DNA of 64,000 nucleotides from Lepidodermella squamata (GCA_047495785.1 JBLDXI010000015.1:1922001-1986000); one strand, 5' to 3'; shown: positions 35,201 through 47,442, numbered from the stretch's first letter. Made by a program: numbers and translations. The notes: generated from the sequence alone by a model not told the origin.

Positions 35201-38200
35201 CAGGTTTCGAGTGAAAAGGAGTGGCGCGAAATCACGCAGGCGCAAAAATTAGGCCACGACGACGCCAGACGGACAATGACGCGACGCCAAATAACAGTAG
35301 TAGTAATAATTTTGGCGCCAAGTTTTATCGCCATCTGCTCGCAAATGGAAAAAATTTCCAATGGTGTCATCATCATCATAATAATTATGAGCGCTATTAC
35401 CTGAGCGGAACCTGATGATGACAAGGTATCATTATCTTATCAAAGCTGCGCGACGCAAAACCGGGGTCGAGAAAATTTTCGTAATTTTTCACCTGTGTTA
35501 CGTCGCCGGTTTTAGCGATAACTACAATAGGAAATGTACCTGCGCAACAACGACGCCGCTATTACATTATACAAAGGTTAAGGTAAAACATCGGTCACAC
35601 CACCAAGTCACTCGGCTCACTCGAACGTGTTCATTTTCTCATGGCCCTGCCAGTTAAATCGAGATAAGCAACGACCCGACATGGCGTCAGACGCCGAAAT
35701 AGCCATGTTTCTTACGACAAAACGGTATTACGGGCGATTTTTCGCGACAAAATCTTGAGAATGAAAAATCCACCTTAAAACTCACTTTTTGACTCGGCGA
35801 CGGTGAGCAGCTGAACTTTTGTTGCTGTTGCTGTTGTTGATGTAAGCCGTGAAGATCACCTATGAGCAAATGAAAACAGAGGGTCAATGACGGGTCTCAA
35901 TTTCCGAAAAGTGGGCACGCGTCCTACTACAGCAGATTACGCAACTTTTCCGTGTTTTGTTTTGCCTAAACAGCTGCAATGCCCACAGGGGGGCTATCGA
36001 CACTGAGTAACCCGATATCGCTGTTGTTAAATTTTGCGCACCCAGACTACCCAGCCCACTAAACGATGTGGTAATTAACAAACAAAATCACGATATAACT
36101 CACCCTGCTCATATCGCTTCAGCTTGACTGGCGAGCTAGTGTCGCTGTTTCGTGAAATATTTTGAAGTGGAAGCGAAGTTTGCTGCGTATAATTGCGTGC
36201 CATTGTTACGAGCTCGTGAAGGCTAACTCGCTGGCTGGGCTGATTCGGCGGCAGAACGCGGTCTAATTGACACACCAGTGACGGCGGGAGACCGCCTAAT
36301 TCATGCGAAACTCGGACAAAATCGGCCCTATTTAGACAAAAAAAATCGATAGAATAATTCAAGTCTTTGATTGATTTCGGTCAATTAATATCGCGACTTT
36401 GATTCAATTGTTTATAACGACTGGAAAATTGACGCCAAACACAAACATCGACTTCCGTCTTTATCTCATTGCGAGGTCATCGCTGATCAAATAAACGCCG
36501 ATTAGCCCTGGCGCGACGCTGTCTGGGTCAAGCGTTAATATTATTTATTGTTATTATAATGGCTGCGGCGTATTTTGAGGCGGCTATTTTTTATTTTTCA
36601 ATTTTTCGCGAGCGGAAAATATTGATGTTATTATTACACCCCGCGCCGTTTTGATAGCGTTTTCGCCGCTCGACAGGTAAAGCGCGTTTAGTGTGTGTAA
36701 TCAATCTTCGGAAATATTATGATATTAACCACTGATTGAAAGCGCGCGGGTAATAATCACCTGGCGCGGCGCCCGTTTGGGATGCGTTATAGGTAGGTGT
36801 CGGTGAGAGGTCATGCCGAACGGAAAAATCGGAAGCAGATGCAATAACGATCACCATCAAAGGCAAAAGAGGGGGTGGAGAGCAATCGATGGCATAAGAT
36901 TGCAGCAATAACAACAACAAATAGCGCTAATAATGGCCTCAATCGACTAACAGCAGAGTCAGCCGCCTTAAAACAAAACATATTTGTTCAGGCGCTGCGA
37001 GTCTAGACGCCTGACCGCGCTAAGACAGTGGGCAGTATAGGCAGGGGGCGTCGACGAGCGATGATTTTTGCAATGGGACAGTACAGATAAGACTTTGTCA
37101 CGCCTGCTAAACGCGTTGATGGGTGGCAAAAATAGCCATCTGTGAAAGCCAGCCAGCCAGCCAGCCAGCTTAAAAATGAACATCTGTGTAGGTGAAAATC
37201 TGATAATGCGACGAGACGACGCGCACGTCGCGCGCGCAAGGTGGGCCGCAACTTACTGCTGCTGCTGCTGTCAAACGGTCTACTAGCGATAATGATAATT
37301 GTAAATATTACTACGCGAATTATTGTTATTTTTCTTCGACACAGAAGGAATTTCGCGGCGACAGGTGACACGTTGAAGTAGTTTCAAGCCGCCTTTGATC
37401 GACTCACGTCCATTAAATGTTACAAGCGCAGGCTCAGGGTAAATAAAAATGCGGTTACCAAGAACGCGTGGCTCTTGTTTTTGTGGCCATTAGCCAAAAG
37501 AAAATTGTAATTACCCATTGTTTCCACGAGATAAAAAGACGCACATTAATGCAAACTGGCCCCAGAAAACTGGCCATAAAGATATCCGCTACAAAACAAC
37601 ACTTGATATTCAAGAAAACCCCGGTGTAGGTGGTTTTTAGCTCTCAAAGAACGATAAAACCGCATTTGAAAAATCCAGCTTAAACATTTCTGGTTCCACA
37701 GGTTAAACGAAGCAGCTGCTACCTTGACGGTGATGAATCGGCGCGGGAGATAAATAATTACCACCTTCCGTTTGACAGGTTTACGCCTATTCGCGCACTA
37801 AATGAGCCTCGCCGAGGGCAAGTTGCCGACTAATAGGCGGTGCTTTGTTTCCTTAGCACATGCATCCTAGGAGGCCTTGAGGGGGCGCAAAAGCGGCCTA
37901 ATTGTAGGGCGCTAAGGTGCAAGGCGCATTACGCAACAACGCCTTGGCTTAGCGCGCAGACAGCTTCAAAATGAGCCGTCAAAGGCGCAGATGGACGGCG
38001 ATGGGTGGGTTAACATAACAATTACGTCTAAACAAAAACAATGACGAAACAAAAAACATCATCCACAAACCTAGTAACAAAGTCGTCGTTATCCGCATCG
38101 CACATCGCGAATAGTTGGATCAATTGATCGAGTTCGAAGACGGTTTCATCGTCGAAAACCGGCCGTTCAGCTGGGGGAGGCGGCGGCGGTGGCGGCGCTT

Positions 38201-38303
38201 CGCTTTTCTGCTGTTTAAACGCGTGAAATTCGAATTCCTGCTGTCCTGAATTCGACGACAATCGAGTCGCTGACGAATTTCGGGCTGGTCCCCGCGTAAA
38301 CAT
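32293..38303 (-). CDS. MCC: MCC (mutated in colorectal cancers) coiled-coil protein
   Basis: Exons 38071-38303, 36104-36327, 35786-35859, 34437-34904, 34115-34375, 32293-34062; 1009 residues, close to the 1019 of the long human isoform. MCC is a cytoplasmic coiled-coil scaffold. An EF-hand is assembled across the first splice: CDADNDDFVTR joined to ADFV, giving Ca-ligand positions D69, D71, D73 and D80, as in the human loop. Middle exons are Gln-rich and Pro-rich (poly-Q runs, PPPPVAPKPPP). The last exon carries the conserved half: STPVAEHL, ALLKLSESEQMLLLAHCRTVG, RLRARIQELVDTLE, LRKANATLSESYERARKKQE and VSLLKKQVALLEE. The C-terminus is PEAHL, where vertebrates have a PDZ-binding ETSL. Intron 1 is 1.7 kb. 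No acceptor is visible close to the ATG. Confidence 0.93.
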
Positions 38304-41300
38304 GACCAAGCCGTCGTTGTTTAGAAATTTTCAACTTGAAACTGCGCCGTATTAATGATAATAACTGATATTAATTAGCTAGAAATGAATAATGAGATAA
38401 ATAGTAGTAAGGGGTCAAGTCACTCATGTCGTCTGCGGGCTGTCACAGGTGAACAAAAGGTATAGGCAAAATGGTTATAGTGTACCAATTTTGGCTACGC
38501 AGATAATGCGCGAGTCCGGAGCGTAAACACCGGAGTCACACTCGAGCTATGTTTAGCCGAATAGGGTGATGCAAATGAACCGGCGAGGCCCAGGTTGGCA
38601 AGTCGCTACGACCAGGGCAAACACAAACAGCGTAACAGCGTAAATCACGACTAAATAAATGATAAATTATGGTGATGATGGCGATTTCGGTAATGAACGT
38701 AAAGGTCGGGACGGGTTTTGTCGGTATCCCGCGCCCGGTTCTGTCGAGATAGAGCACACAACGGGCTTTATTAGATATGCGCTTTGATATATTACTACAA
38801 GCGCATAGGAAGAAGTGTTGTTGTTGTTGTGTGCGAGCTAATTCGCAGTGAGCGCGTGGCTCTAAGCTCCGCCTTAAAAAGCGGCGCCGACCAATCATCG
38901 CGCACGCTCACTTACTCACTCGCATCTCGCGGCGACTTATTTTTCAACAAATTTTTAATGGCTAAACAATGTGCTGTGTGTGTGTTCGTTTTAAAAAGAT
39001 GAGCGCGACCAAGTCATAAAAATATAACGAAGTTGATGGTAATAAAAACGACCCGACTGCTGTGCGCAGTAAACAAGGCAATAATGTACCTATCTATTTA
39101 TAGCTAAAAATGAAATTAACTGCTATTTGATGAACGCGCGCCAGGCCTCTTATTATTTTATTATCATCGCATGAAGTTGTTGCCGCGGAAAAAGCACACC
39201 TATCATTTATTTTGTTTATACGCCGATAGATCTAGCTAGAAATGCTTGTTTACTATAATCTCATCTTTTTCGCCGTCGAAAATCGCGTTAATTCGCACGT
39301 ATACACAAGATAATGATGGTATGTAATAATAAATGCACCGGAGTAACCAGGTCACACTGTAATAATCATTCACCGCGCTTTCGGGTTTTAAATATTCAGG
39401 TCACTGTGAGCTAAAATAGTAGGTAATAATAATAATGACCTGCCGATGAGTTTTTCGGAAATGTAAAAAGGTCAGCCTGTGCGCGGTGGCGTTGCGCAAT
39501 CGAGCGGCGCGCCAGAGACATGAAAAGGCGCCGACGCTCGAGAGACCGGACGTGACACACGGGACGCGCTCGCTCAGCCTTCTGCCGCCTGCCTCTTCTC
39601 GACGATGTGACTTTTGGCTCGCATTGAAGAGAGATAAATATGGAGCATTAAGCGATAATATTATTATTCAGGCGAGGATAATAGTCGGTAATATGCGAGC
39701 GCGATCGAATTAAATTCGCTAATGAATGGCTTTGATCTCATCATTACGACGCGAGCAAGCGTCTCGACGGCATTACGCTGTAATGCGTCGCGCTTTTCGA
39801 CCGCCTTTTAACGTTGACGTCGCACGTCAAACGGCAATCCCTTTACGGCAATGTGACTCCGAAATCATAATTGATGATCAAATTTGAATTTTCAACTTTT
39901 GAATCGCGTGAGACTGTGCGATGGTGATTATCCATTTAGCCATGTAAATTCTGAGGTTTGTTTCCCGAAGCTATAATAATGACTTATTAAGGCGGTTTAC
40001 ATTGACATTCCACGCGCATTCTTCGGAATTCCGAGAACAAACGGTTCGCATTAATGAACCGCTAATCAAGTGCAAAAGTATATCCGGTGTAAATAATAAC
40101 TGTAACGATTGAGTAAATAAAATGCTGGTAAATAGTAAAATAGGGCAAAAATTAGCGAAAAATTACGAACAGCGAAGAAATATGACTGACTAAATCGCTA
40201 GGTAGGTATATTATTGTTATCCCTGCAATCGACTGAACGAGCGGAACTCTGAGAACTCGGTCACATGATTTACTTCTTTTTTCCCATGGCCTGAAGACTA
40301 TTGGAACAAGTGTTCTTGCCCCACCTGATAAGGAAGTTAACAGTAAGAAGTAAACCCTCGAAAAACTTTCCGCCCATTATATCCAATGGTATAAAACATC
40401 GGTTTTTACATCCTCCGAGTTATGATATGAGAGAAATGTATTGAAGCAGGTAACGACGACGAGGCCTATTGTTCGTAGAAAGGGTTACATAATGTTAGCG
40501 AAAATGAAGGGCTATTATTTTATCATATAAACCTGGATTTCCTATTTTATTTTTATTCAACTAACATCTTATAAAGATCAAGGCAGAAGTCGTTTTTTAG
40601 CAGCTCAGGCTTAGGCATACTAGACCTTAACCTGAACCCTGAACGCATTACAATGTCCGAGTGGAGCTTCTAAAGGCATTTTCCACTCTGGTAGAACACT
40701 CTGGTAGTTGAATGATAGTTGAATGGCGATGCTTAGAGCAGAAATCCCTAATTTCGGCCGCTTCCTAAATTCGGTCGCTGCGACCTAACTTCGGCCACCG
40801 GCCGAAATTTGGACACGAAGTGCTGTGTAGCAGTGTTTTTTTCCCGCAACTCAAGAAATTGTTATCGTTGAGCCAATCTGTTTCATGATTTTTCGAGCAC
40901 GTGATCGCAAAAAATAATTCCAAATGCGGGCGAGGGGGGTCATGTCGCTTATTGAGTGATTTGTTACCATAAACACCAGAGTTTCAGGCATCACGTCGTC
41001 AAGGAGAAGCTCCCAGGTAAAGCAAAAAAGGCGATTTCCACACTAATCTTGCCGAGACGAGTATAACGGTATCCAACGGTATCAAACCTAAGGTATTAGC
41101 GTAACTGGATGAGGTGGCCGAAATTAGGGCACCCGGTTCCCTATAATTCCGGCCAGGAGTCTAGGTGACATCAAAATTAGCCATAAATCAAGGTAAAATC
41201 GTCCGGACTTGCGGAAACCGGCATTTGATAGCCTAAGAACTGCTCTAAAAGTCTGTATTTGCCGAATATTTTCTAAAAATTCACCTGGCTGGCAAAGTAG

Positions 41301-41972
41301 GAAAAACCCGAAAAGTGGCCGAATTTAGGGCGGGATGTCCATCACATTCGATTCAGAGTGGCTAAAATTGCGCAGGTAGAACTTTTATGAGAACACTGTT
41401 TTGAAATACAATTAAAGGAATTTCTTTGCAGAACTATGAAAAGTATGTATCATGGTTTCATAAGAGCTTTTTGTACCAAAGCACACGTTAATTTAATTTT
41501 ATATTAATTTTTAGGACATTTTTTTCGTTTCATTAAAAAATAGTTTGGCGAGATGAAAAACGACAAAATCAAATTAAATTGCCTATCATCAACCTTGAGC
41601 CTGGAGTACAATTTTTGCGAGGATGTTATCTCAAGATTATTCTCAAGAGAACTCTAGAGAACTACTTGTGACGCGAAATAGACCATTCAGCCAGGCCGTA
41701 GTAAATAAAATCTGGGGGCATACCTATATGTCACCCATTTCAGGGACAGCATGGTTGGAAGATTCCGTAAATAAATCAATGAAAAACCGAAAAATTAACT
41801 AGTAATCATTTTTATTGATCGTAAGTGCAAAAGAACAAATTTTATCAAACAAGTGATGAAAAAATTCAGCGTATAAGTCACCGCGACACTATCTATATCA
41901 ATCTCTTCAACATCACAGGTTAAAATCAGAACAAATTTGAGTCCGGAAAAAAATTGAGCAAACTGAAACCAA
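38304..41972. other. Intergenic region upstream of MCC
   Basis: 3.7 kb without a supported gene. 38304-39850 is the likely MCC promoter side, with GC-rich patches near 39480-39620. 40755-41320 repeats a short motif (GGCCGAAATT or GGCCGAATTTAGGG) in both orientations at about 40757, 40795, 41113 and 41312. The right end is probable CCHCR1 3' UTR. Confidence 0.5.
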
Positions 41973-44900
41973 TCACCGAATCAGAGATTTGTACAGAGAT
42001 TCAACTTGAGCTCGGACAGAATCTGAAAAAATTCAATAAAAAATGCCTTCATGGAGTAGAAATAAATGTAAAAAATTACCACTCTGACCCGAAGTTGGCG
42101 TCGAAACTCGCCGGGCAACAATTCTATCCATGATGCCGTGTTCCCTCGCGACCTTCGCCTGGAAAAGGAAATTTTAACAACAAATTGATTTTAAAAACAA
42201 AATTTTTACCAAAGCCTCATAATCTTGCTGAGCCTCCTTAAGACGAGCCGTTAACGTATCAATTATATCCCGGCCCTGCTCCTCAGTCTCATCCAATCGA
42301 CGTTTCGCCATTGCATGGGCTGAAATCAGTTTCGCATGTTCAACCCTCAATTGATGCAATTCCGACGCTAGCGATCGAATTTGGCTAGTAGACGCATCCC
42401 TTTCAGCGGCGCGGTCACTTTCTAGAACGTTCATAGCCGTAGATTTTTGCTGGGCAGCCGTCGAAACTTGATGTTGAAGATGCGCCAACTGCTTACGCAA
42501 CTCATCTATCGTTTCATTCGCCATCACCAGCTGCATCTCACAGGCCATTTTCTCGGAACTTTTCTCGCTCAAGGCGGCTTCAAGTCGTGCCGCAGACCGT
42601 TGATTTTGACCAATTTGTCTGACGCGTTTAGTCGCTAGTTCCAATCTACGCTCCATGTTCGCAATTTGAAGAGCAGATTTCGAGGCAATGTCCCGAAATT
42701 TTGCGATCAACTGAGCGACACCTTGCGATGTGATCTGGAGACATTCGCGGAGTTTAGCCTCGTTTCCACTCGATTGCGCCATCATTTTTTGATTGCAGTC
42801 GTACCGTGATTTTACTTCTTTCAGCTCGATTTCTTTCGCGGTCAGTTTAGCCTCGCAAATTTTGAGCTGCTCGTGTACGGCGACGACGTCTTGGCGCATT
42901 TTGAACATTTCCTTCCCGACGGCGAGTTCGTTCAGCTTAGTTCGAACCATTATATCGTAGACTTTTCGGCGCCACCTTAAAAATTGATAATTACCGTAAC
43001 GCGGGTTTTTTAGTTTGCAGGTGAATTGAGCTTTTCAACGCGATAAAACGTTGTTGTATAAAATATTTCTTCTCATCGGCTTTCGAATGGTATGAAGCTC
43101 AAGATTGTTTAAGCGATAGCCAATTTTTGAAAAATGATATAGGATGTGCCAAGTGTGCACTCTAAATTTAGGGTTCCAGCAATATTTTTGAGACTCCAGC
43201 ACTAGATTTCCACTATATATGGTTTTCCGAGTTTCATATCTTCACTAGAATCTCAATTTTTTGTTATCATGCCTAACCGATAGACCTTCATACTGCGCGT
43301 ATTTACGAGTTATACTTCAGCCTGTAGAGCCGATATAGATTCCATGTAGTGATTTTACCGATATCAGCCGTCTTGGAGCCCTACATCGGTAAATTTTCTA
43401 CGTAGCTTAGAGCACCATGTAGCTTAAATAAAAAATGCCAGGTTCAAGATATAGTATCAGTATCGACCAAATAGCGAAAACGCCGAAATCGTAAGGAATC
43501 TGAAAAATTTAGTGCCAGGATGCTTAAATTTAGCGATGGAACCTCATTTTAAGTGGTGCACATATTTGGACCCAATTATATATTCAAGGCGACTTCGGAT
43601 TTTGATTTAGGATCAACTACAAAATAGATGATCTGTTTAATTTTTCTTCGAAGTTTTTCTTATATAAATTCCGTAAGTCCAAAAGGGGCGAAACTAGAAA
43701 TCTACGAGGCCGTTGCAGTTGAGCGTCCAAAGTTAACAAGTCACAGTTTCTTAATTCTTAATTCTTAAAATTAAGGTAAAAATTAAACAATTCTCAAATT
43801 CAAATTAGGAACCACCTTGCCCGCCTTCGGTTCGAATTTTTGAAGCAGAAGCCGAGTTTTGATATTCAAAAATTACGTTTTGGCCCATAATTTACCTTCG
43901 TTACGGTGTAATTACGTAGAAATAAATTTTTCTTACTTTTCCAAGGTCGCTAGGCCTGGGATAACGTTAGGCTTGCTAGTCCTCAGCTGCTCTTCTTGCA
44001 CATCGATAATATGCTGCAAAGCTTCAACTTGAACTCGGAGATTGGTAATTGTCTATGAAATGAAATGTCAATGAAATTCGCGGATAGATGGAAAAATCGA
44101 GTGACAACAGTACTTACCTCACATTCAGGGACAGAAAGAGGCGATTTTGCTGGGAGCTTTACCTGCGAGAATGACGACAAATCGACCAACTCTCGACCAC
44201 CGGTAAAGTATAGCCTTAATTTCGCCGATTCTTCGCGGGCTTCTTTCAATTCAGAGATTTTCTCGCTGAAAATAACAAGATAAACAATAGCGAAATAGAG
44301 ATATTTTTCCAGAACACTTACTCAAGTGAAGCTTGAAGATTACTCAGTTTCATCTGATTGCGCTCGTTCAGAGACCGAAAACGTTCTTCGTTCGCAATGT
44401 TGGCGTTCACCTCAGCTTCCAGTTGTTTCCTGCAATGTTCCAGCTCATTTTCGAGCTTTTTAATCTAAACATAACAGAAGTCGAAGAAATTTGAAGAATA
44501 AGGATGGAAATATCTTACACTTCTCGTATGCTCCTCATTCAAAGTTTCCAGCGAGTTTTCGCATTGCTGAGCCATAGTTTCGAGGTCATTTCGACTTTGC
44601 GATAGCTGTAATGCAATCTCGTAATACATAGATTAAATAATTTCATGCGAACAAACTTGGCGCTGGAGAGATGCGATTTGGGCTTCGTAAGTTGTGACGC
44701 GCGAGTTCAGCTGTTCAATCAACGTCGCTTGATTTTTTATAGCAGACTCGAAAACTCTTGGTTCTTTTTGGGGCCTAAGCAAATTTTTAGCGGTAAATTT
44801 TCGAAAAATACATCAATGAATATCACAAGGACTCACGAGTCAACAGTGACATCACTGCGGGCATTCATTTTACGCTGCAATTGCTCGAAAACTCTGCGAT

Positions 44901-44985
44901 CAAACTCTTCAGCAGTTCTTTGCAGGATTTGATTAGAATCTTCCAACGTCATTTCGAAGGCAGATGGCGGTAACAATTGAGTCAT
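41973..44985 (-). CDS. CCHCR1: CCHCR1-like coiled-coil centrosomal protein
   Basis: Nine exons: 44837-44985, 44657-44756, 44519-44605, 44322-44464, 44118-44265, 43937-44052, 42210-42975, 42080-42158, 41973-42022; 545 residues, shorter than the roughly 780 in human. Nearly the whole protein is predicted coiled coil. The match to CCHCR1 rests on LEKWRRKVYDIMVRTKLNEL (human has a WREKVFALMVQLK block), on RRLELATKRVRQIGQNQRSA (human RLSYAVRKVHTIRG), and on RVEHAKLISAHAMAKRRLDE (human REHAKAVVSLRQIQRR). In human the protein is found at centrioles and P-bodies. The WRRK motif is formed only when exon 7 is joined across a 0.96 kb intron that contains repeat copy B. The exon 2 acceptor was chosen to keep the frame and is the least certain. 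An acceptor-like site lies 11 nt before the ATG; LIN52 is directly upstream. Confidence 0.8.
43160..43592 (-). repeat. Dispersed repeat, copy B, within a CCHCR1 intron
   Basis: The reverse complement of this segment aligns with 4775-5200 over about 430 bp, including GGCTGATATCGGTAAAATC and ATCTATATCGGCTCTACAG blocks. It lies wholly inside the intron 42976-43936, which is much longer than the other introns of the gene, so insertion probably enlarged it. Confidence 0.7.
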
Positions 44986-45129
44986 TTTTTTATAACCTAC
45001 GAGAAAGTTACATCGAATCGAGTGCAAAACAAAAGAATTGTGCAACTGATCAGTATATTTATTCACTCAATTGAACAACAAACAAGATTCAACAATAAAA
45101 ATTTAGAGGCATTTTTTCGCTGAATAATA
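44986..45129 (-). promoter_or_regulatory. LIN52-CCHCR1 intercistronic region with poly(A) signal and acceptor
   Basis: Only 144 bp separate the LIN52 stop from the CCHCR1 ATG. On the minus strand the order is: LIN52 stop, AATAAA (complement of 45058-45063), about 60 nt ending in CTTTCTCGTAG (AG at 44997-44998), an 11 nt leader GTTATAAAAAA, and the ATG. This matches the layout of an operon junction resolved by trans-splicing. Confidence 0.6.
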
Positions 45130-45471
45130 TCATGAATTAGGACCGATTACCCCGAGAAACTTGGCACGCTCCATTTCGCGAGCTTCTTCAACGCCAAGTT
45201 TGTAGGCAAGCTTAATGAGATCACGCACTTTGTCCATCAGCTCAGCCCTGGTCAGAGATGACAATTCATGAACAGCATCGTTCAATTCACGCTCGGACAA
45301 CTCGTTCCACTTGCTCGGAGATACCGTGTTCAAGGATAGGCCGGGTATTGAGGATTTGGAAGCAATGCCGTCAACGCCAGGTAATCCATCACTCCATATA
45401 TCGGGAGACGCCCGGTCAAGCTTTTCCATGCTCATAAGACTGCTGCTAGATGCCCCAACATCCTTCGCCAT
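45130..45471 (-). CDS. LIN52: LIN52, DREAM/MuvB core subunit
   Basis: One exon, 113 residues, near the 116 of human LIN52. LIN52 is the MuvB subunit that links the DREAM complex to the p107/p130 pocket proteins and represses cell-cycle genes in quiescence. Recognised by LMSMEKLDRASPDIW near residue 13, which contains both the L-x-S-x-E-x-L pocket-binding motif and the RASP serine that DYRK1A phosphorylates in human (S28). LPGV, SPSKWN, and the C-terminal helix LSSLTRAELMDKVRDLIKLA with LGVEEAREMERAKFLGVI also match. An acceptor TTTTTATTAG lies 11 nt before the ATG. CCHCR1 follows 144 bp downstream on the same strand. Confidence 0.96.
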   Translation of the reverse strand: MAKDVGASSSSLMSMEKLDRASPDIWSDGLPGVDGIASKSSIPGLSLNTVSPSKWNELSERELNDAVHELSSLTRAELMDKVRDLIKLAYKLGVEEAREMERAKFLGVIGPNS

Positions 45472-45483
45472 GTTAAAAGTTTC

Positions 45484-47442
45484 TAATAAAAAACTATGGA
45501 AAGAAAGAGTAAAAAGAGTAACGACGTGGTGTTAAAATTGGGCATTCAACTTTAAATTGCAAATCTAGTGAAGCAAGGAAAAGTCGACGCGTGGTTCCAC
45601 GTAGTTTTATTAGTCATAAGCGAAGAAAGCACATCAACGATGTTCCTTTTTGCCATTAATTACTCCTTAACTAACTCGATCCGCGAGGACGGCTTGGAAT
45701 GCTATGCCCAGACATTGCCGAGAAAACCAAGGATTCATTTATCAGGATTGAGGATTGATCATTGATATTGGCTAGATCAACATATTAGTGCCCAGTAGAT
45801 AAGATCTTTGTTAAAGTGAAGTTATTTGCTTCAAGGACATGCAGCTCTGCTGGGAGCTTCGTCAATGACGCATGGCGTGATGCGTGATGTATGATTTTCG
45901 AACGAGCAGTCACCATTATTTCTACATTTTTACACGTCACACAATCAATTTGTAGGGAGTGATAGCAGCGAAAGACTTTCGGCTGAAATGGGTGGATGAG
46001 TAGTAGAAAAAGAGGGTGAAGGCTGAACGGGAAGATCGCAGAGAGCAGAGATAAGTAAGCGGAGGACGGAAGAGATCAGTACCGTAGGTCGTAGATAATT
46101 TTAAACTGAGCAAGTGAACGTTAGTTCTAGCAAAATCGGTCATATTGGCCGACGCTACGTGCAGCCTGCGATCAGCGATATGCGAGCTCCGGACGCCATG
46201 AGACGCGATTTGGGAGTTATTACCCGGAATTCAGCAACCTGGTGAATTTCAGCCGAGTAATCTTGGTGATATCTTACAATAACCCGCTCCCGCTCGGCTC
46301 GTTATCAAAAACTGGTCGGCTATCGGCTTTCCACCTGAACCAAGTGCCAAAACCGCGACTTGAGATTTCGCTAGATTTTCAAAAATTCGCGTACAAAACC
46401 AGGTTTATCAAGACAACACAATTTTGAAAAAACTATTTTATATCCATAATTTCCGAAACCAACATTACTGATTATATTCAAAACAAAATTATTCAGCCAA
46501 ATTATGCTGACCCTTGCCGCAGGTAATTTTTCCGTGCTCGACGTTCGACCCTTTGAGCCTCCAAGTTCCACCTTGAAGACTTGAATGGCATCGAGAACTT
46601 GAGAATTGAGAACTGAGAACATAAGCAGGTTCTACTCAAAAATATGCCACAGTGGCACGCACGGAAGCTCGCTTGCTCTCGGTGACTTGTTTAAGATGAT
46701 CGAAGTTTCCAAAATCCGGCACATGTTCAAACTTTTAACCAGAGTGTTCTGAGCGACTATATGAACGGGCATAGCCGAGATACCAGGTGGACGGAAGCCC
46801 TCTGGGTAATCATACACCGTCACAAAATCGCCTTCGAACGCACATGAGCTGATGTAATGTCAGCGGCGGTCGAGAGGTTAGCCTCCTGTGACGAGTGAAC
46901 GAACCGAAAGTTGTTGCCATTTCACCGATCCTTGAAATAATCCTTGAAATAATCAATTGGTTCAATTTGGAAAGAAGCATAAATCGACCTGCAAGACCGC
47001 CTAAGCCGAGTGAGTCGTTGTTAGCCTCAACAATTATCGCTCGAACGGGGCAAGGTCGTCCATTAATTTGACATTGAATTCATTGTCTCCTTTCATCTCT
47101 GTACTTATTTCCAAAACTTTGTTTCAACCTAGTTTCCATCTCAACAGAAAATCTAACCTTTTGCGCGGAACGCCATGATGTTAAAGTGATACTCATTACC
47201 TTCACCGCCAGGATTCTGCGGAAATTATGCATATGAAAAGAAAGACTGCTAACAAAGTTGATGATAGGAAAACTAATCTTGTATGGCACCTTGGCATTGA
47301 AACCTCGTCCGAGTAAATCATGGGTGCTTATTATTATATCATTTACAAGCAGCATGCAACTGACCACAAAAATAAATTTTAAGGTCGGTGCATTGAGTAA
47401 AATAGTGGCAAAGAAGGCATCAACAGCTTAGTTTTACTAAAA
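45484..47442. other. Region between LIN52 and the type II membrane protein gene
   Basis: It contains an inverted exon fragment (46232-46345, listed separately). Two minus-strand stretches look partly coding but are unassigned: 46630-46850 (an open frame with CAFEGDFVTVYDYPEGFRPP, preceded by an acceptor-like CATCAG) and 47080-47380 (hydrophobic then basic, LLVNDIIISTHDLLGRG). Neither could be joined into a gene. LIN52's promoter must lie at the left end. Confidence 0.45.
46232..46345 (+). pseudogene. Inverted partial copy of an exon of the neighbouring membrane-protein gene
   Basis: The plus strand reads CAGCAACCTGGTGAATTTCA and continues through GTGATATCTTACAATAACCC, nearly identical to the complement of 48345-48440 in exon 1 of the gene at 47443-48715 (coding LVNFSRVILVISYNNPL). 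After the YNNPL codons the copy diverges, and the match fades by about 46345. It has no start, no rest of the exon and the opposite orientation. Confidence 0.85.

Noticed and set aside
38784-39713. Plus-strand ORFs upstream of MCC
   Set aside because: No domain, no consistent splicing, and location in a GC-rich putative promoter.
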